Counted from the first letter of the stretch, positions 30,722 through 40,430 are shown. The stretch is DNA of 64,000 nt from Marinomonas profundimaris (GCF_000508165.1 NZ_AYOZ01000004.1:54073-118072); one strand, 5' to 3'. Numbers and translations: made by a program. The notes: generated by a model from the sequence alone, not told the origin.

Positions 30722-30973
30722 ATGGAAGTGTTCAACATGACACAAAAACATCTCCGCCGTGCCATTGACTTGGTCGGCGGGCAATCAGCATTAGCACGAG
30801 CCATCAACTCAAAGCAGCAAAACGTCTGGTTTTGGTTGAATAAATCAGGGCGTGTTCCCGCTGAATTCGTTTTACCCATCGAACAAGCTACGCAAGGACA
30901 GGTAACCCGATCTCAGTTAAGACCGGACATCTATCCCGAATGCCCAAGCGAGCTGAAAGCCAGTAACCAGTAG
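30722..30973 (+). CDS. croS: Cro-like repressor (CroS)
   Basis: 83 residues, a single YdaS/Cro-type helix-turn-helix (RRAIDLVGGQSALARAIN ... QQNVWFWLN). In SXT/R391 the Cro-like protein counters SetR and allows induction. AGGAG precedes ATG 30722; an internal ATG at 30737 would give 78 residues. It is the first gene of the rightward early operon. Confidence 0.88.
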   Translation: MEVFNMTQKHLRRAIDLVGGQSALARAINSKQQNVWFWLNKSGRVPAEFVLPIEQATQGQVTRSQLRPDIYPECPSELKASNQ

Positions 30974-30988
30974 GATTAAGGGCAAATA

Positions 30989-31036
30989 ATGGTCAGCATT
31001 TTACGTAAACACAAAAGCGAGTTCCTCCATGCGTGA
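30989..31036 (+). CDS. 15-codon ORF overlapping the next start
   Basis: ATG 30989, preceded by AGGG, encodes MVSILRKHKSEFLHA and stops at TGA 31034-31036, eight bases past the A of the next gene's ATG (31029). The following gene has a poor ribosome site, so this could be a coupling ORF. Too short to judge by itself. Confidence 0.35.
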   Translation: MVSILRKHKSEFLHA

Positions 31037-31898
31037 TTATGGCAAGGTCTATACCCGCTTTTGGCTAAAGCAAAATGTTTTGTCCTGGAGTGACTCAGCG
31101 AAGTTGCTAGGACTGTATTTGCTTACATGCCCACATTGTAATTTGCTTGGCTGCTTTCGACTGCCGATTGGTTACGTTGCTTCTGACTTGAACTGGGATG
31201 AGCAACAGGTTGCCAAGACGTTAAGTGAGTTAGAACAAGATCAGTTCCTGATTCGTTGCGAGGCATCTGGTTGGACTTTGATTCGAAGCTTTCTGAAGCA
31301 CAACCCAATCGAAAACCCAAACCAAGGTAAGGCAGCCTTTCGGTTGCTTAAAGATGTACCTGCCGACTTCATTGGTATGGCATCGCTTTTGAAATCTCTT
31401 GCCGCTTTTCAAGCTCGGCTACCAGAAGAATTTTCATCATTGTTTATGCCTGATGGCAACCCGGTAAGGGACTCTCAACGGTCGGATGACTCTGAGAGAA
31501 GCAATAAACCAACAGTTAAAACTGTTGACCACATACAGTTTGAAGACTTCTGGGATGTACAAATACGCAAAGAAAAAAAAGCGAAAGCCAAAGAAGAATG
31601 GCTACGCATGGGCCTCAATGAAGACCATGAACTCGCCTTGGAAGTGCTAACACGCTGGAAAGAGCAACGAGACAACCGATTGCAGTATCAAGATCGGACT
31701 AAGACCCCTATCCCACATAACTGGCTTTTAAACCGGCAATGGGAAGACGAGTACGTTCGCATTGATGAAGTACAGCAATCATCGACGAGCCTAAAGGGCA
31801 GCAATCACCAATTGAATATTGAAGAAAGCAATCGCCGCATTGCTGAAAGCTGGGCCGGACCAGGTATTCGGGAGGTTCGTTCAAGTGCAAGAGGTTGA
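31029..31898 (+). CDS. replication protein O-like early ICE protein
   Basis: 289 residues. The N-terminal ~100 residues (RDYGKVYTRFWLKQNVLSWSD ... YVASDLNWDEQQVAKTLSELE) resemble winged-helix replication-initiator or phage O-type domains with a small CxxC motif (CPHCN). The C-terminal half is charged. It corresponds to the conserved early gene after the Cro-like gene in SXT/R391, whose function is not established. An operator-like palindrome lies inside the coding region. Confidence 0.65.
   Translation: MRDYGKVYTRFWLKQNVLSWSDSAKLLGLYLLTCPHCNLLGCFRLPIGYVASDLNWDEQQVAKTLSELEQDQFLIRCEASGWTLIRSFLKHNPIENPNQGKAAFRLLKDVPADFIGMASLLKSLAAFQARLPEEFSSLFMPDGNPVRDSQRSDDSERSNKPTVKTVDHIQFEDFWDVQIRKEKKAKAKEEWLRMGLNEDHELALEVLTRWKEQRDNRLQYQDRTKTPIPHNWLLNRQWEDEYVRIDEVQQSSTSLKGSNHQLNIEESNRRIAESWAGPGIREVRSSARG
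31510..31527. promoter_or_regulatory. intragenic SetR/Cro operator-like site
   Basis: CAACAGTTAAAACTGTTG matches the second setR-cro operator read on the opposite strand at 17 of 18 positions. It lies within the second early gene, ~0.8 kb downstream of the main operators. Confidence 0.55.
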
Positions 31899-32547
31899 TA
31901 AACGCGAGTTTGCTGAAGTCTGGGGAGCAGCTTGGGCCATGTATGGCAAAAGCGTATCACCGCAATTGCTATCCATCGCATTTGAAGCCCTTCGTGCTTA
32001 CAGCATTGAAGAAGTGCGAATCGGTCTGACTCGGCATATTCAATCACCGGATACTGGGCAATTTTTTCCAAAGCCCGCTGACGTCATCAAGCATATCGAT
32101 GGCAACTCGGGTTCAAGAGCCATGGTTGCTTGGAACAAAGTTGACAAGGCAGTTCGTCAGGTTGGCGCTTGGACATCCGTGATGTTTGACGATGCACTTA
32201 TCCACCGCGTGATTTCAGACATGGGGGGATGGGTTGAACTCTGCAAAGTTGATGACAGGGAATACCCATTTAAGCAAAAAGAGTTTTTAACACGCTACCA
32301 GGCTTACTTGTTGCGGGACGAAGTGGGTGAATACCCAAGGCTATTACAAGGTATTGCAGACCATCAGAACCAGCAAAAAGGATTTGATATGCAAGCGCCT
32401 GTTGCCGTAGGCGACTGGTCAAAAGCGGCACAAGTTTATACGAGAGGCATCGCCGACTTTAGCGCAGTGCCATTAAAAAGAATAAGCCCGAAAGCCATTC
32501 AGGCGCTTCTCGGAAATCAATTAGAGGACAAAAATGAAAACGATTAA
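31885..32547 (+). CDS. conserved early ICE protein of unknown function
   Basis: 220 residues from GTG 31885, preceded by GGAGG at 9 nt; the frame is open further upstream, but that part overlaps the previous gene by 80 nt. The sequence is helical, with FAEVWGAAWAMYG and PKPADVIKHIDG typical of phage/ICE replication-associated proteins. It overlaps the transglycosylase gene by 14 nt, so translation is coupled. Confidence 0.65.
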   Translation: MQEVDKREFAEVWGAAWAMYGKSVSPQLLSIAFEALRAYSIEEVRIGLTRHIQSPDTGQFFPKPADVIKHIDGNSGSRAMVAWNKVDKAVRQVGAWTSVMFDDALIHRVISDMGGWVELCKVDDREYPFKQKEFLTRYQAYLLRDEVGEYPRLLQGIADHQNQQKGFDMQAPVAVGDWSKAAQVYTRGIADFSAVPLKRISPKAIQALLGNQLEDKNEND

Positions 32548-33082
32548 AGCAAAAACCATTGCCCTAGTGATAGCCATGTCCGCAAGCACTTCAGTCTATG
32601 CGTTTCCGGGCTATCAGTGGGAAAAAGCAGCACAAAGCGTTGGTATTGATCCTGTCATGCTCTACGCCGTTGCCTTGGCTGAGTCCGCCTCACATCGTGG
32701 TCTCAACATGACCAGTCCATGGCCATACGCAATTCGCAATGGTTCAAACGCAACCTACGCCAAATCTAAGACAGAAGCGGAGCAACTGTTAAACCAGGCA
32801 CTTCAAGAGAGTGAAAAATACCAGCTCGATATTGGCCTAATGCAAATCAATTTGCATTGGCATGGGCATCGGGTGAGCTCACCGGCGGAACTGCTAGACC
32901 CCATCACCAACCTTACCGTCGGCTCAAGTATTTTGGCCGAAGCAATCAAGTCTTCACCAAACGATTTAGAGCTTGGCATAGGCCGCTATCACAGTTGGAA
33001 CGAAGAGCGTGCACGCTGGTATGGGCAAAGAGTGCTTTCTATCTATCGCAATATTTTACATGAACTGGAGGTCCGTCAATGA
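32534..33082 (+). CDS. lytic transglycosylase (SLT domain)
   Basis: 182 residues: signal peptide (about 22 residues to VYA), then an SLT fold with VALAESA (catalytic Glu), IGLMQINLHWH and IGRYHS. It opens peptidoglycan locally for the conjugation channel. It corresponds to the transglycosylase of the SXT early operon and overlaps setD by 4 nt. Confidence 0.88.
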   Translation: MKTIKAKTIALVIAMSASTSVYAFPGYQWEKAAQSVGIDPVMLYAVALAESASHRGLNMTSPWPYAIRNGSNATYAKSKTEAEQLLNQALQESEKYQLDIGLMQINLHWHGHRVSSPAELLDPITNLTVGSSILAEAIKSSPNDLELGIGRYHSWNEERARWYGQRVLSIYRNILHELEVRQ

Positions 33083-33378
33083 CAACCAATCAACAAGACT
33101 TCTATCAATTAAATTTGGCGTACCTGCACGCAGCACGCGAATTGGCGCGCATTGATCCGCAAGAGGCCGTCTTGCGCTTTGGACTTACACGCGACGTGGT
33201 TGATGCTCTGATTAATGCTGGTGTTGACGACCTGCAACGAGTGGCGACCTCATCATTCATGCTGTTTCAACCAAGGGGTAACCAAAGCCAACTGATTGAG
33301 ATGGTGAAGAGCAAAGGCACAGGTATCCCAAGAATCGCTTATTTATTATCAACCCTAAACAACAAGGGGGATGCATGA
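33079..33378 (+). CDS. setD: SetD, FlhD-like activator subunit
   Basis: 99 residues with the FlhD pattern (QLNLAYLHAARELARIDPQEAVLRFGL ... LQRVATSSFMLFQPR). With SetC it activates the tra operons and int in SXT/R391. The gene overlaps both the transglycosylase gene and setC by 4 nt. Confidence 0.92.
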   Translation: MTTNQQDFYQLNLAYLHAARELARIDPQEAVLRFGLTRDVVDALINAGVDDLQRVATSSFMLFQPRGNQSQLIEMVKSKGTGIPRIAYLLSTLNNKGDA

Positions 33379-33908
33379 TTGATAACCTGTCCAAAAGTGA
33401 GCTGTTTACCCGAGCCTCGCTACTTATTAAATACGGATTTCGAACAACCATAATCGCGCTCGATACTGGTTTGCCAATCCACATTATCAGAAGGCTTCAC
33501 AAAGAAGTGACTGGCAAGTCACCTTGTCCTGGTCAATTGCCAGAATCTGATGCCATTGTTAAAAGCAGAAGAGCATTAGTTGAAGGCTCTCTACTGATGG
33601 CGCTTTATGTCAATATTGGTGGTGATAATGTCTACAAGCAATTAAATATCGATGCTTTGATGAAGGCTTACGATGCGTACTTGGTTGCAAGAGAAGAAGC
33701 AGATCTTCCAGCTGAGATCCCCTGGAAAAAACTGACCATCAATGAAGGTTGGGTTCTAGCTCGTGATTTAAGATCACAGCTTGCATCCTTACACCGGTGT
33801 CGATGCGGTAGTCTTTATTTGACGGTATCTCAACAGCGCATTCAGCTTAAATGTCCTGTGTGTGAGATTATGGCCGAGCAAACCACTAGAGCACTTTTTG
33901 AGAACTAA
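33375..33908 (+). CDS. setC: SetC, FlhC-like activator subunit
   Basis: 177 residues. C142, C144, C160 and C163 form a zinc site like that of FlhC. Master activator of transfer with SetD. It ends the early operon driven from the promoter under SetR and Cro control. Confidence 0.93.
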   Translation: MIDNLSKSELFTRASLLIKYGFRTTIIALDTGLPIHIIRRLHKEVTGKSPCPGQLPESDAIVKSRRALVEGSLLMALYVNIGGDNVYKQLNIDALMKAYDAYLVAREEADLPAEIPWKKLTINEGWVLARDLRSQLASLHRCRCGSLYLTVSQQRIQLKCPVCEIMAEQTTRALFEN

Positions 33909-33965
33909 CATGCTGATGCATGATTTGATTGTGCACCGCCCGTGCACTTTGAGAGAACTAAGAAG

Positions 33966-34397
33966 ATGGCAAACTTACTTAAATCTTTACCAGCACGCTG
34001 CTGGGTTATATCACTGGGGCTTTTTCTGGCGACTTTGGCTGCGGCTCACTTTTTTCCATCAGAAATATTAACAGCATCAGCCAAGTTAGCGGCTTTACCA
34101 TTTCTGTTCTGCACCGTCGTTTTTTTCGGCTACTTGGGATTCAAAGCGACCTGTAACCCCATCGGCCTAATAGCCATCATCACGATGCTTTTAGCAATCG
34201 CATATTGGCAAGCGAGTTGGACAATTGTTGGTTTGGGACTCTTTTTCATAGCTATTTGTACTGGAATTAGATTCTTGAGTAGCCAAGTTAAAGATTCGGG
34301 TAGAACTTTGAGCATTGAAGAAAAATGGTATTGGTATAAGCTCCATTCGTTTTTTGATGGCTTTTATCCAAGGTATCCCAAAAAGCCAAAAAAATAG
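33966..34397 (+). CDS. eex: Eex-like entry-exclusion inner-membrane protein
   Basis: 143 residues from ATG 33966 (the GTG at 33942 adds 8). Four hydrophobic segments in the first ~105 residues, then a basic cytoplasmic tail ending YPKKPKK. Size, topology and position beside the 3' end of traG match Eex, which in a recipient blocks entry of an ICE whose TraG is of the same group. It converges on traG, 32 nt apart. Confidence 0.78.
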   Translation: MANLLKSLPARCWVISLGLFLATLAAAHFFPSEILTASAKLAALPFLFCTVVFFGYLGFKATCNPIGLIAIITMLLAIAYWQASWTIVGLGLFFIAICTGIRFLSSQVKDSGRTLSIEEKWYWYKLHSFFDGFYPRYPKKPKK

Positions 34398-34429
34398 CCA
34401 GCCCACCACAAGCTGGCTACCTTCTATTT

Positions 34430-37400
34430 TCAGTTCCTTCCTGATGCCTGGTTATAAGCCCTAATATCGATCAAGTTGTTCTGAGCATAATCTCCCGCTA
34501 GCGATGCATTTGAGATCACCGCTATCTGCTTATCCACAAATGCTTTATCTTCTTCGGACACACTGTCAGGGATGTAAGCGCCACTCTCATCCTTTTGACG
34601 ATACTCATTTAGCATTTGCTCCCTTAGACCAAGCATTTCAGGCGACCAACTCGATGAGTCTTCAGAATTGAAAACGCGCCCCGCCAAACCTTCATTGAAA
34701 GCTTGAGCGAAAACTTGACTTTGAATCGGGGTCAATCCCATTCTCTGCCCTTCGCTGTATGCTTCCTGTTTAAAATCATCAGCATACTGCTCTAGAAACT
34801 CACCATATCGATTGTTAACTGCCGCACCGAATGCCCCCGCCAACATGGCTTCAGACTTAGTGCCCCAGTTTACTTCGGAGGCATACTGCGAACTCGATCC
34901 ACTGTATGCATCATTAAACGCCGTCAATGGGTTTTCCAAAGAGGTTCCTGCATCAACGGCGGCTTTTAAGCCATCCCAGGTTGATTTGCTGGCCACAGTA
35001 GCGTTGTGCAAGAAACCTCGTGAGCCAGGATCTTCAAGCGCTTGTTCTTTGTAACTCTCATAGTCTTCGCCAAAGTGATTCAGGGTATGCAGAGCTGCAT
35101 CAGTATGCTTGCCACTGAAATCACCGATAGCACTGGCGCTGTTGAAGAACATTTCAGCACCTGAGACTCCGCTATCATCAGCCATAATGCGAGATCGCCA
35201 CTGAGAGCCAGCTTCACTGTTTAGTCCAGATTGATAGGTACTTGTGTCAGAAGCTACGGCCTGCTGGGCTTGTTGCTGATGCGCATTCAGCTGTCCATCT
35301 ACACCAGAAAGATTGGTTTGGTAAGCAGATTGAGCCGAATTGAACTGCGTTTGAACTCTTGCAGCACCCTCATAGCCTCCCAGAACACCGGATTCAACTT
35401 GGCTTTGAGTGCCACCAAAAGTAGGTGCCGTTGATGACAAGCCTTCATTAGAGCGTGGCTGAATTGATCGTAAATCGGCTCCGGTAGCCATGGCCATAAC
35501 AGTCATTGCTGCTTGATAGTCATTGTCTCGTTCAGCGGGCGTCGAGGAGTTGCTATAGGTTAAAGACTCCATAGCTGCGGCCACATACGCCTGATTATCA
35601 TCAGGTAGCAAGCGCTGATACATTGGAAGGTTTTCACGTAATCGGTTACCTGCTTCAACATGCTGGTTCATATAGCGACCTAAATAATCCATGACTTCAG
35701 GATTATCCGCTGCTAATCGAGTTAACGTCGCACCATCCGTGTTCCTTTGTCCTGATAGACTGTAGCTGGCCTGATCAAGCTCACTAAAGCGGTTTGATGC
35801 CGTGATAACGTCTTGTGCTGAACTCTGAAGTGACTGATAGTCTTGATTAGACAACGACATCTCAACGCCAGAGCGTCTTGAATCTGAAAGGTCCTTAACC
35901 ATCGCATCGCGAAACTCAGCACGTCGTGAATCACTCGATGCCAAGCTTTGCATCTCCCCAGTGAGCGTATTTGCGGTCGTAGACCGAGAACTGCCTTCTG
36001 ACGACTCAACTTGGCCACTAAAGTTACCACCTAGATCCAACCCAGCTCGTACCCTTGATAGTTTTGGTACACGAGATGAATCTGGCTTATCCATTCCTGG
36101 CAAGTTGCCCTGTGGAGAATCATTGCCGCCCGTACCAAGAAGCCTTCCAAGAAAACCCTTATCAGCAACTTCTTTCTCACCGGGATTAGTAATAGTTCCA
36201 TCGCCACCGACCCTTAGGCCTCCCGATAACACGCCAGATACCAAGCCACGTACAGCATCTTTTTTATCGTCTCCGAAACCATACCGTGTTTGCAGGTCAT
36301 CAGTAACCTGATTAACAACGGCGCTAGATGCGGAATTAGAAGAACCGATCTGACGTCCAACTGAAGACAGGTTGTCGTAACTTAGCTTTTCACCAAAGGT
36401 TCGACTCATGGTATTGCCAACCTGACGGCTAAAGGCTTGAGTTGCCTGAGTCATGGATTCTTTTGCAGAGCCGACCATTGAACCCACCGCATTTCCGACA
36501 GAGAAACTGCTAAGTAGGTTTGACGCGCCGGTCATAGCAGAACCAGTGAGGGCTGAATTTTGGAACATTGACTGTGATTGCATCACCGGGGCATTTTTCG
36601 CGACATCTGGACTTGCCATCTTTTCATCAATGGCATCACCGTTTTGAAGACGTCCAGCCAAGTGGGTTGCAGTTATTGCTGAGCCATACACGAGCATGAG
36701 CGAAATTGCCGGAACACTCGACGCCAACATGCCGCCAGTAGCTATCCAGGTTTGCAGCACTGAATCCATCTGCATCATCCCAGCAAAAGATGGCACTTCT
36801 GTACCTGCAAAGGCATCAAGAGCCGACATTTTCCCTGCAACGGTTAAATGAATATACAGGTTAATGATAGCCATGACAGGCATCCAAAGTTGAATCCAAA
36901 GCAGGATTAACAAGTACTTCCCAGCCATTCGCATCCCGATTTGGCCAAGGGCTATCACAAAGGCCATCAAAGGGGTGATGGCGTAAATGAAACCCTCAAA
37001 AAACGTCATCATCGGACGAACGATACTTTGGAAAAGAGTCTGCTCCGCCGCCCATTGTGTATTGCGCTGTTCAATCGCTTGATTAACCATAACGGCGGCG
37101 GTGAAAGCTTGATCATCCATATACTTGCCCGTCACGCTTTGCTCATAAATAGGCAAAAGCACTGACGCGGTCATGTACTCTTGGGTGTTAACCGAAGCCA
37201 AACCAAGGTTATTCAGTGCATTTCGGATCACGTCATCAGTGTCAGTGGCTGACGAAGTCCCCAATGAGGCTGACAGAACCTGTTTAAGCCTCGGAATGAA
37301 GGTTGATTCTGTCATGAGTTTCAGTTGGCTATAGGCATCGGTGCAGTCCAGATCGCTACTGCTACCACTGAGCATGATGCGTGTGCCATATATGCGCGAA

Positions 37401-37999
37401 TCAAACCTAATCGCAGTCATCGGGTTAGGATCACTCAGCACCTGATCTAGGTTCTTTTGGCCGATGTCGATGCCAATCAAGGTGCATTCTTTGATGTAGT
37501 TAAACCACGATTGCTCGATATCTGAGCCACCGACACGATTTGCATCACCCAACCCCGAGCGATCCATCACCTGTTTTCTCACTTTAATCAGTGACTGTAA
37601 ACTGGATGCAAAGCCGTATTCCGTCATGGCGGGAGTTGAGAACGCCGTTTCAAACAATCGCGTGATTTGAAAGCCGACAGTTGAAATCGTACTGCCTGCG
37701 GCAGCAACACCGATGGGCACATTATCAACCACTCGAACTTGTCCCGTGTACGCATCCTCAATGCTCACTCGGGTACTGGGTCCAAACATGGTTGCAAAGA
37801 CTAACCATGAGACTAAAACGTGTTGAAAGTTAATGCCACGACCGCCTTGCATTAAGGCCTGAACAGAGACCATCAATACCCCAATGAGCAAGCCAATGCG
37901 AACCATTGAAGTAAAGTCGCCTGTACCAGTAATCATCGCGACAGCGTTCAAGACCTGCTCTAAAAATGCCGAATCCCCGATGGAATAGATCTCCCACAT
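34430..37999 (-). CDS. traG: conjugation protein TraG
   Basis: 1189 residues. The N-terminal ~450 residues carry several membrane segments (mating-pair formation and stabilisation); the long C-terminal part is Ser/Gln-rich. Residues 606-608 are P-G-E, the triplet reported for the SXT (S) exclusion group (T-D-D in R391). Last gene of traF-H-G, 3 nt after traH. Confidence 0.95.
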   Translation of the reverse strand: MWEIYSIGDSAFLEQVLNAVAMITGTGDFTSMVRIGLLIGVLMVSVQALMQGGRGINFQHVLVSWLVFATMFGPSTRVSIEDAYTGQVRVVDNVPIGVAAAGSTISTVGFQITRLFETAFSTPAMTEYGFASSLQSLIKVRKQVMDRSGLGDANRVGGSDIEQSWFNYIKECTLIGIDIGQKNLDQVLSDPNPMTAIRFDSRIYGTRIMLSGSSSDLDCTDAYSQLKLMTESTFIPRLKQVLSASLGTSSATDTDDVIRNALNNLGLASVNTQEYMTASVLLPIYEQSVTGKYMDDQAFTAAVMVNQAIEQRNTQWAAEQTLFQSIVRPMMTFFEGFIYAITPLMAFVIALGQIGMRMAGKYLLILLWIQLWMPVMAIINLYIHLTVAGKMSALDAFAGTEVPSFAGMMQMDSVLQTWIATGGMLASSVPAISLMLVYGSAITATHLAGRLQNGDAIDEKMASPDVAKNAPVMQSQSMFQNSALTGSAMTGASNLLSSFSVGNAVGSMVGSAKESMTQATQAFSRQVGNTMSRTFGEKLSYDNLSSVGRQIGSSNSASSAVVNQVTDDLQTRYGFGDDKKDAVRGLVSGVLSGGLRVGGDGTITNPGEKEVADKGFLGRLLGTGGNDSPQGNLPGMDKPDSSRVPKLSRVRAGLDLGGNFSGQVESSEGSSRSTTANTLTGEMQSLASSDSRRAEFRDAMVKDLSDSRRSGVEMSLSNQDYQSLQSSAQDVITASNRFSELDQASYSLSGQRNTDGATLTRLAADNPEVMDYLGRYMNQHVEAGNRLRENLPMYQRLLPDDNQAYVAAAMESLTYSNSSTPAERDNDYQAAMTVMAMATGADLRSIQPRSNEGLSSTAPTFGGTQSQVESGVLGGYEGAARVQTQFNSAQSAYQTNLSGVDGQLNAHQQQAQQAVASDTSTYQSGLNSEAGSQWRSRIMADDSGVSGAEMFFNSASAIGDFSGKHTDAALHTLNHFGEDYESYKEQALEDPGSRGFLHNATVASKSTWDGLKAAVDAGTSLENPLTAFNDAYSGSSSQYASEVNWGTKSEAMLAGAFGAAVNNRYGEFLEQYADDFKQEAYSEGQRMGLTPIQSQVFAQAFNEGLAGRVFNSEDSSSWSPEMLGLREQMLNEYRQKDESGAYIPDSVSEEDKAFVDKQIAVISNASLAGDYAQNNLIDIRAYNQASGRN

Positions 38000-38002
38000 G
38001 AC

Positions 38003-39391
38003 CTATTCCCCCAGTGCCGTAGATTTAACGGTGTAATAACGCTGTTTGCGAATGGTCTGAATCACCTGGTTAAAATGCGCCAGCAATTCTTGCTCTGAGC
38101 CGTATCTTCGCTGCAACGCAGCGTACTCCTCATTGATTTGGCGACGTGCACGTTCAAGGTCTTCCGTTAATAACTTCGCATAGGCATGATCTTCCACACC
38201 GGAGGTACTTCTAGCTGCATTGAGCATGTCTTCAACCAATGCTCGCGCCATCTCAACAGCAATAAATGGTGCCGTTCGTGAAGCAAACGACCTAGCGGCC
38301 CCTTCATTTAATGCAGAAAGTGTTCGAATCATGCCGCCAATGCTCGCAGGAGCCGATGTCATAAAAGCCTTTTCGGTGGTGCTAGCAGCTCCTGTATTTC
38401 GAGCAAACTTAAAAATAATGCCGTTACTGGAACCTGTACCAAGAAGTAAATTTTCTACTTGGGTTGATAACCCCGTCAGGGTCACGTTAGTGATTGTCGG
38501 ATTCAGACAGCCGTCTTGTGTCACTGTGTCACATCGGTACATAGCGACGTTACCGCCGTGAATTAGATGCTCAATAGTCACTTTATTGCCATTCAGTCTG
38601 GTCAGTTTCGGGGCTTTACCTTGGCCATCAGCGGCATTAGCTAGATCACCAACAATGATCGAACCAGTCACCGACATAACTGCTTCAAGAAAACGGTCAT
38701 CCCCCGATGCAAACCAGCTTGATGCCGAATGACGTTTCAGTGCTCGCCAAACCAAATTACCTTTAATCGTTCTGTTTACATCAGATGCCGCGACACTCGA
38801 AGCGTTCTCATATGGGTTCTTACCATTGGACTCACTCCAACTGGTAAAAATGTCCCCAGCCCCTTTAAGTGAGCTCAACATGCTGGCTTCTGTTTGCCCC
38901 TTTTTTCCAAAAGCAGCCAGGGTATCGTTCACGACTCCCTGAGCCATTTGACAGGAATTACCAAAATACTCGTTCAACTGCTGGATTTTCTTTTGCAGTG
39001 TCTCCATGTGCTGAGAGCATTTCTCACACATAGCACTGAGCGCCAATTGGAATGCATACCCCTTGGCGTTTGCAGCAACAGAGCGAAGTAATTGAACAAA
39101 CTGATCCGCGTTAACAAATGACAAACTTCCCGCGAACATATCAATGCCGCCACAACCGGCTTGGAATGACGGTGGCACCATAGAGACGAGGTTCTCGTTC
39201 ATGATCCTGTTACGAACAACAACGCTTCCTCCAGATATAACGCCACGCCGCTGACTCTCGAATACACCAGGCGCAGTGGTGTTGGTCATTGAACCAAACA
39301 ACTGGTTCATCTCCTGTTGCAAGCTTGCTTGGCTCATAGATGAAAAACCAATCGCACAGGCGATTAGCGATACTCGGATTACTTTTTTCAT
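38003..39391 (-). CDS. traH: conjugal pilus assembly protein TraH
   Basis: 462 residues with a signal peptide (MKKVIRVSLIACAIGFSSMSQA). F-type TraH family: CGGIDMFAGSLSFVNADQFVQLLRSVA and the MCEKCSQHM Cys cluster are typical. A periplasmic protein in pilus extension and mating-pair stabilisation. Between traF and traG. Confidence 0.95.
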   Translation of the reverse strand: MKKVIRVSLIACAIGFSSMSQASLQQEMNQLFGSMTNTTAPGVFESQRRGVISGGSVVVRNRIMNENLVSMVPPSFQAGCGGIDMFAGSLSFVNADQFVQLLRSVAANAKGYAFQLALSAMCEKCSQHMETLQKKIQQLNEYFGNSCQMAQGVVNDTLAAFGKKGQTEASMLSSLKGAGDIFTSWSESNGKNPYENASSVAASDVNRTIKGNLVWRALKRHSASSWFASGDDRFLEAVMSVTGSIIVGDLANAADGQGKAPKLTRLNGNKVTIEHLIHGGNVAMYRCDTVTQDGCLNPTITNVTLTGLSTQVENLLLGTGSSNGIIFKFARNTGAASTTEKAFMTSAPASIGGMIRTLSALNEGAARSFASRTAPFIAVEMARALVEDMLNAARSTSGVEDHAYAKLLTEDLERARRQINEEYAALQRRYGSEQELLAHFNQVIQTIRKQRYYTVKSTALGE

Positions 39392-39393
39392 TG

Positions 39394-40338
39394 TTATAAC
39401 CCTCCTTGTGCACGCAGATAGCGAACAAGGAACTCAGGGTCCTGTAATATCTTTTCGTTAAGCTCTTGGGCTGACATCGCGAGTGACACGCCGGGTTGAA
39501 CAGGTCTGGTGGCATAGTAAGTTTGATCGTCAATCCAACCGGCTTGATGGGCTGCGAGAATGATTCGATTATTGAGCTCATCAAGGCTCATTGCGCCTTG
39601 TCCAATCGGAGTAATAACGTTAGGCGGGTCAACTAAGAACACGGCAGGGACAGTCGTAACGGACAAGGATTGTGCTTGTCCTGAATCGACTTTGTAATTG
39701 GGAAACTCTCCACCGGGTAAAGGCAAGCCATCGACAGCAATAGCAAACACCTCGAACCCATAGTTCAAGGCCATAGATTCGATGATAGGCGCTTGAGCAT
39801 GGCAATAAGGGCAATCCGAACGATAGAAAAAGAACAAACCAGCCCGCTTCGCTACTTCACCTAAAGCTACATCACGTTGAGCGCCAGCTTCTCGATCCAT
39901 CCGATTGGCAGCATAGGTCGCCAAGGGTCTGCGACTGATTTCATCCAAAACAGGATCGCCCATGACCACCTGCTGACTAACATCAGCAAACTGTGAGCCC
40001 TTATCCATCATGACGCGCTGGAGATACAGATAGGCTCTGACGTTCTCATTCGTCGGCTCATCAATTGCCTTGTCCATGAACGACTGCATGTGCTCACGAA
40101 ACCAGGCAGCACTGAAAGGCTTTAGCCCGTCCTTAGTGGGCTCCACAACACCAGATTTCGGCTTCATTAGGTCTTCAGACTCGGCTGGCTCGGGAATGAC
40201 CTGATACCAAAACCAACCTTCCTGACCACGCTGATAGAATTGCCCATCACTAGCATAGGCGGGCAAGATGAATAGAAAGAAAATAATGATTGGGATGGTC
40301 ACCCATAGGATGAACCAAGGTAACAAAGGCGTTCTCAT
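39394..40338 (-). CDS. traF: conjugal pilus assembly protein TraF (thioredoxin-like)
   Basis: 314 residues from ATG 40338 (GGAG 6 nt upstream; an in-frame GTG at 40359 is not favoured). N-terminal hydrophobic signal or anchor, then a thioredoxin fold with C176-x-x-C179 (FYRSDCPYCHAQ) and cis-Pro TTVP. F-type periplasmic TraF, probably aiding disulfide formation in the Cys-rich Tra proteins. It is 2 nt from traH. Confidence 0.93.
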   Translation of the reverse strand: MRTPLLPWFILWVTIPIIIFFLFILPAYASDGQFYQRGQEGWFWYQVIPEPAESEDLMKPKSGVVEPTKDGLKPFSAAWFREHMQSFMDKAIDEPTNENVRAYLYLQRVMMDKGSQFADVSQQVVMGDPVLDEISRRPLATYAANRMDREAGAQRDVALGEVAKRAGLFFFYRSDCPYCHAQAPIIESMALNYGFEVFAIAVDGLPLPGGEFPNYKVDSGQAQSLSVTTVPAVFLVDPPNVITPIGQGAMSLDELNNRIILAAHQAGWIDDQTYYATRPVQPGVSLAMSAQELNEKILQDPEFLVRYLRAQGGL

Positions 40339-40430
40339 TGTCAGCTCCAGAAATTTCACAGAGCTAACATGCTAAAGATCCCCGTAAGAGCGATTGGCCA
40401 GATAGATGAAGGAATCGTGTGTGTTTCTGA

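Noticed and set aside
39394..40338. TraF as an S26 pilin peptidase (RP4-type TraF)
   Set aside because: It carries CxxC in a thioredoxin fold; the S26-like protein in this element is the one at 59647-60159.
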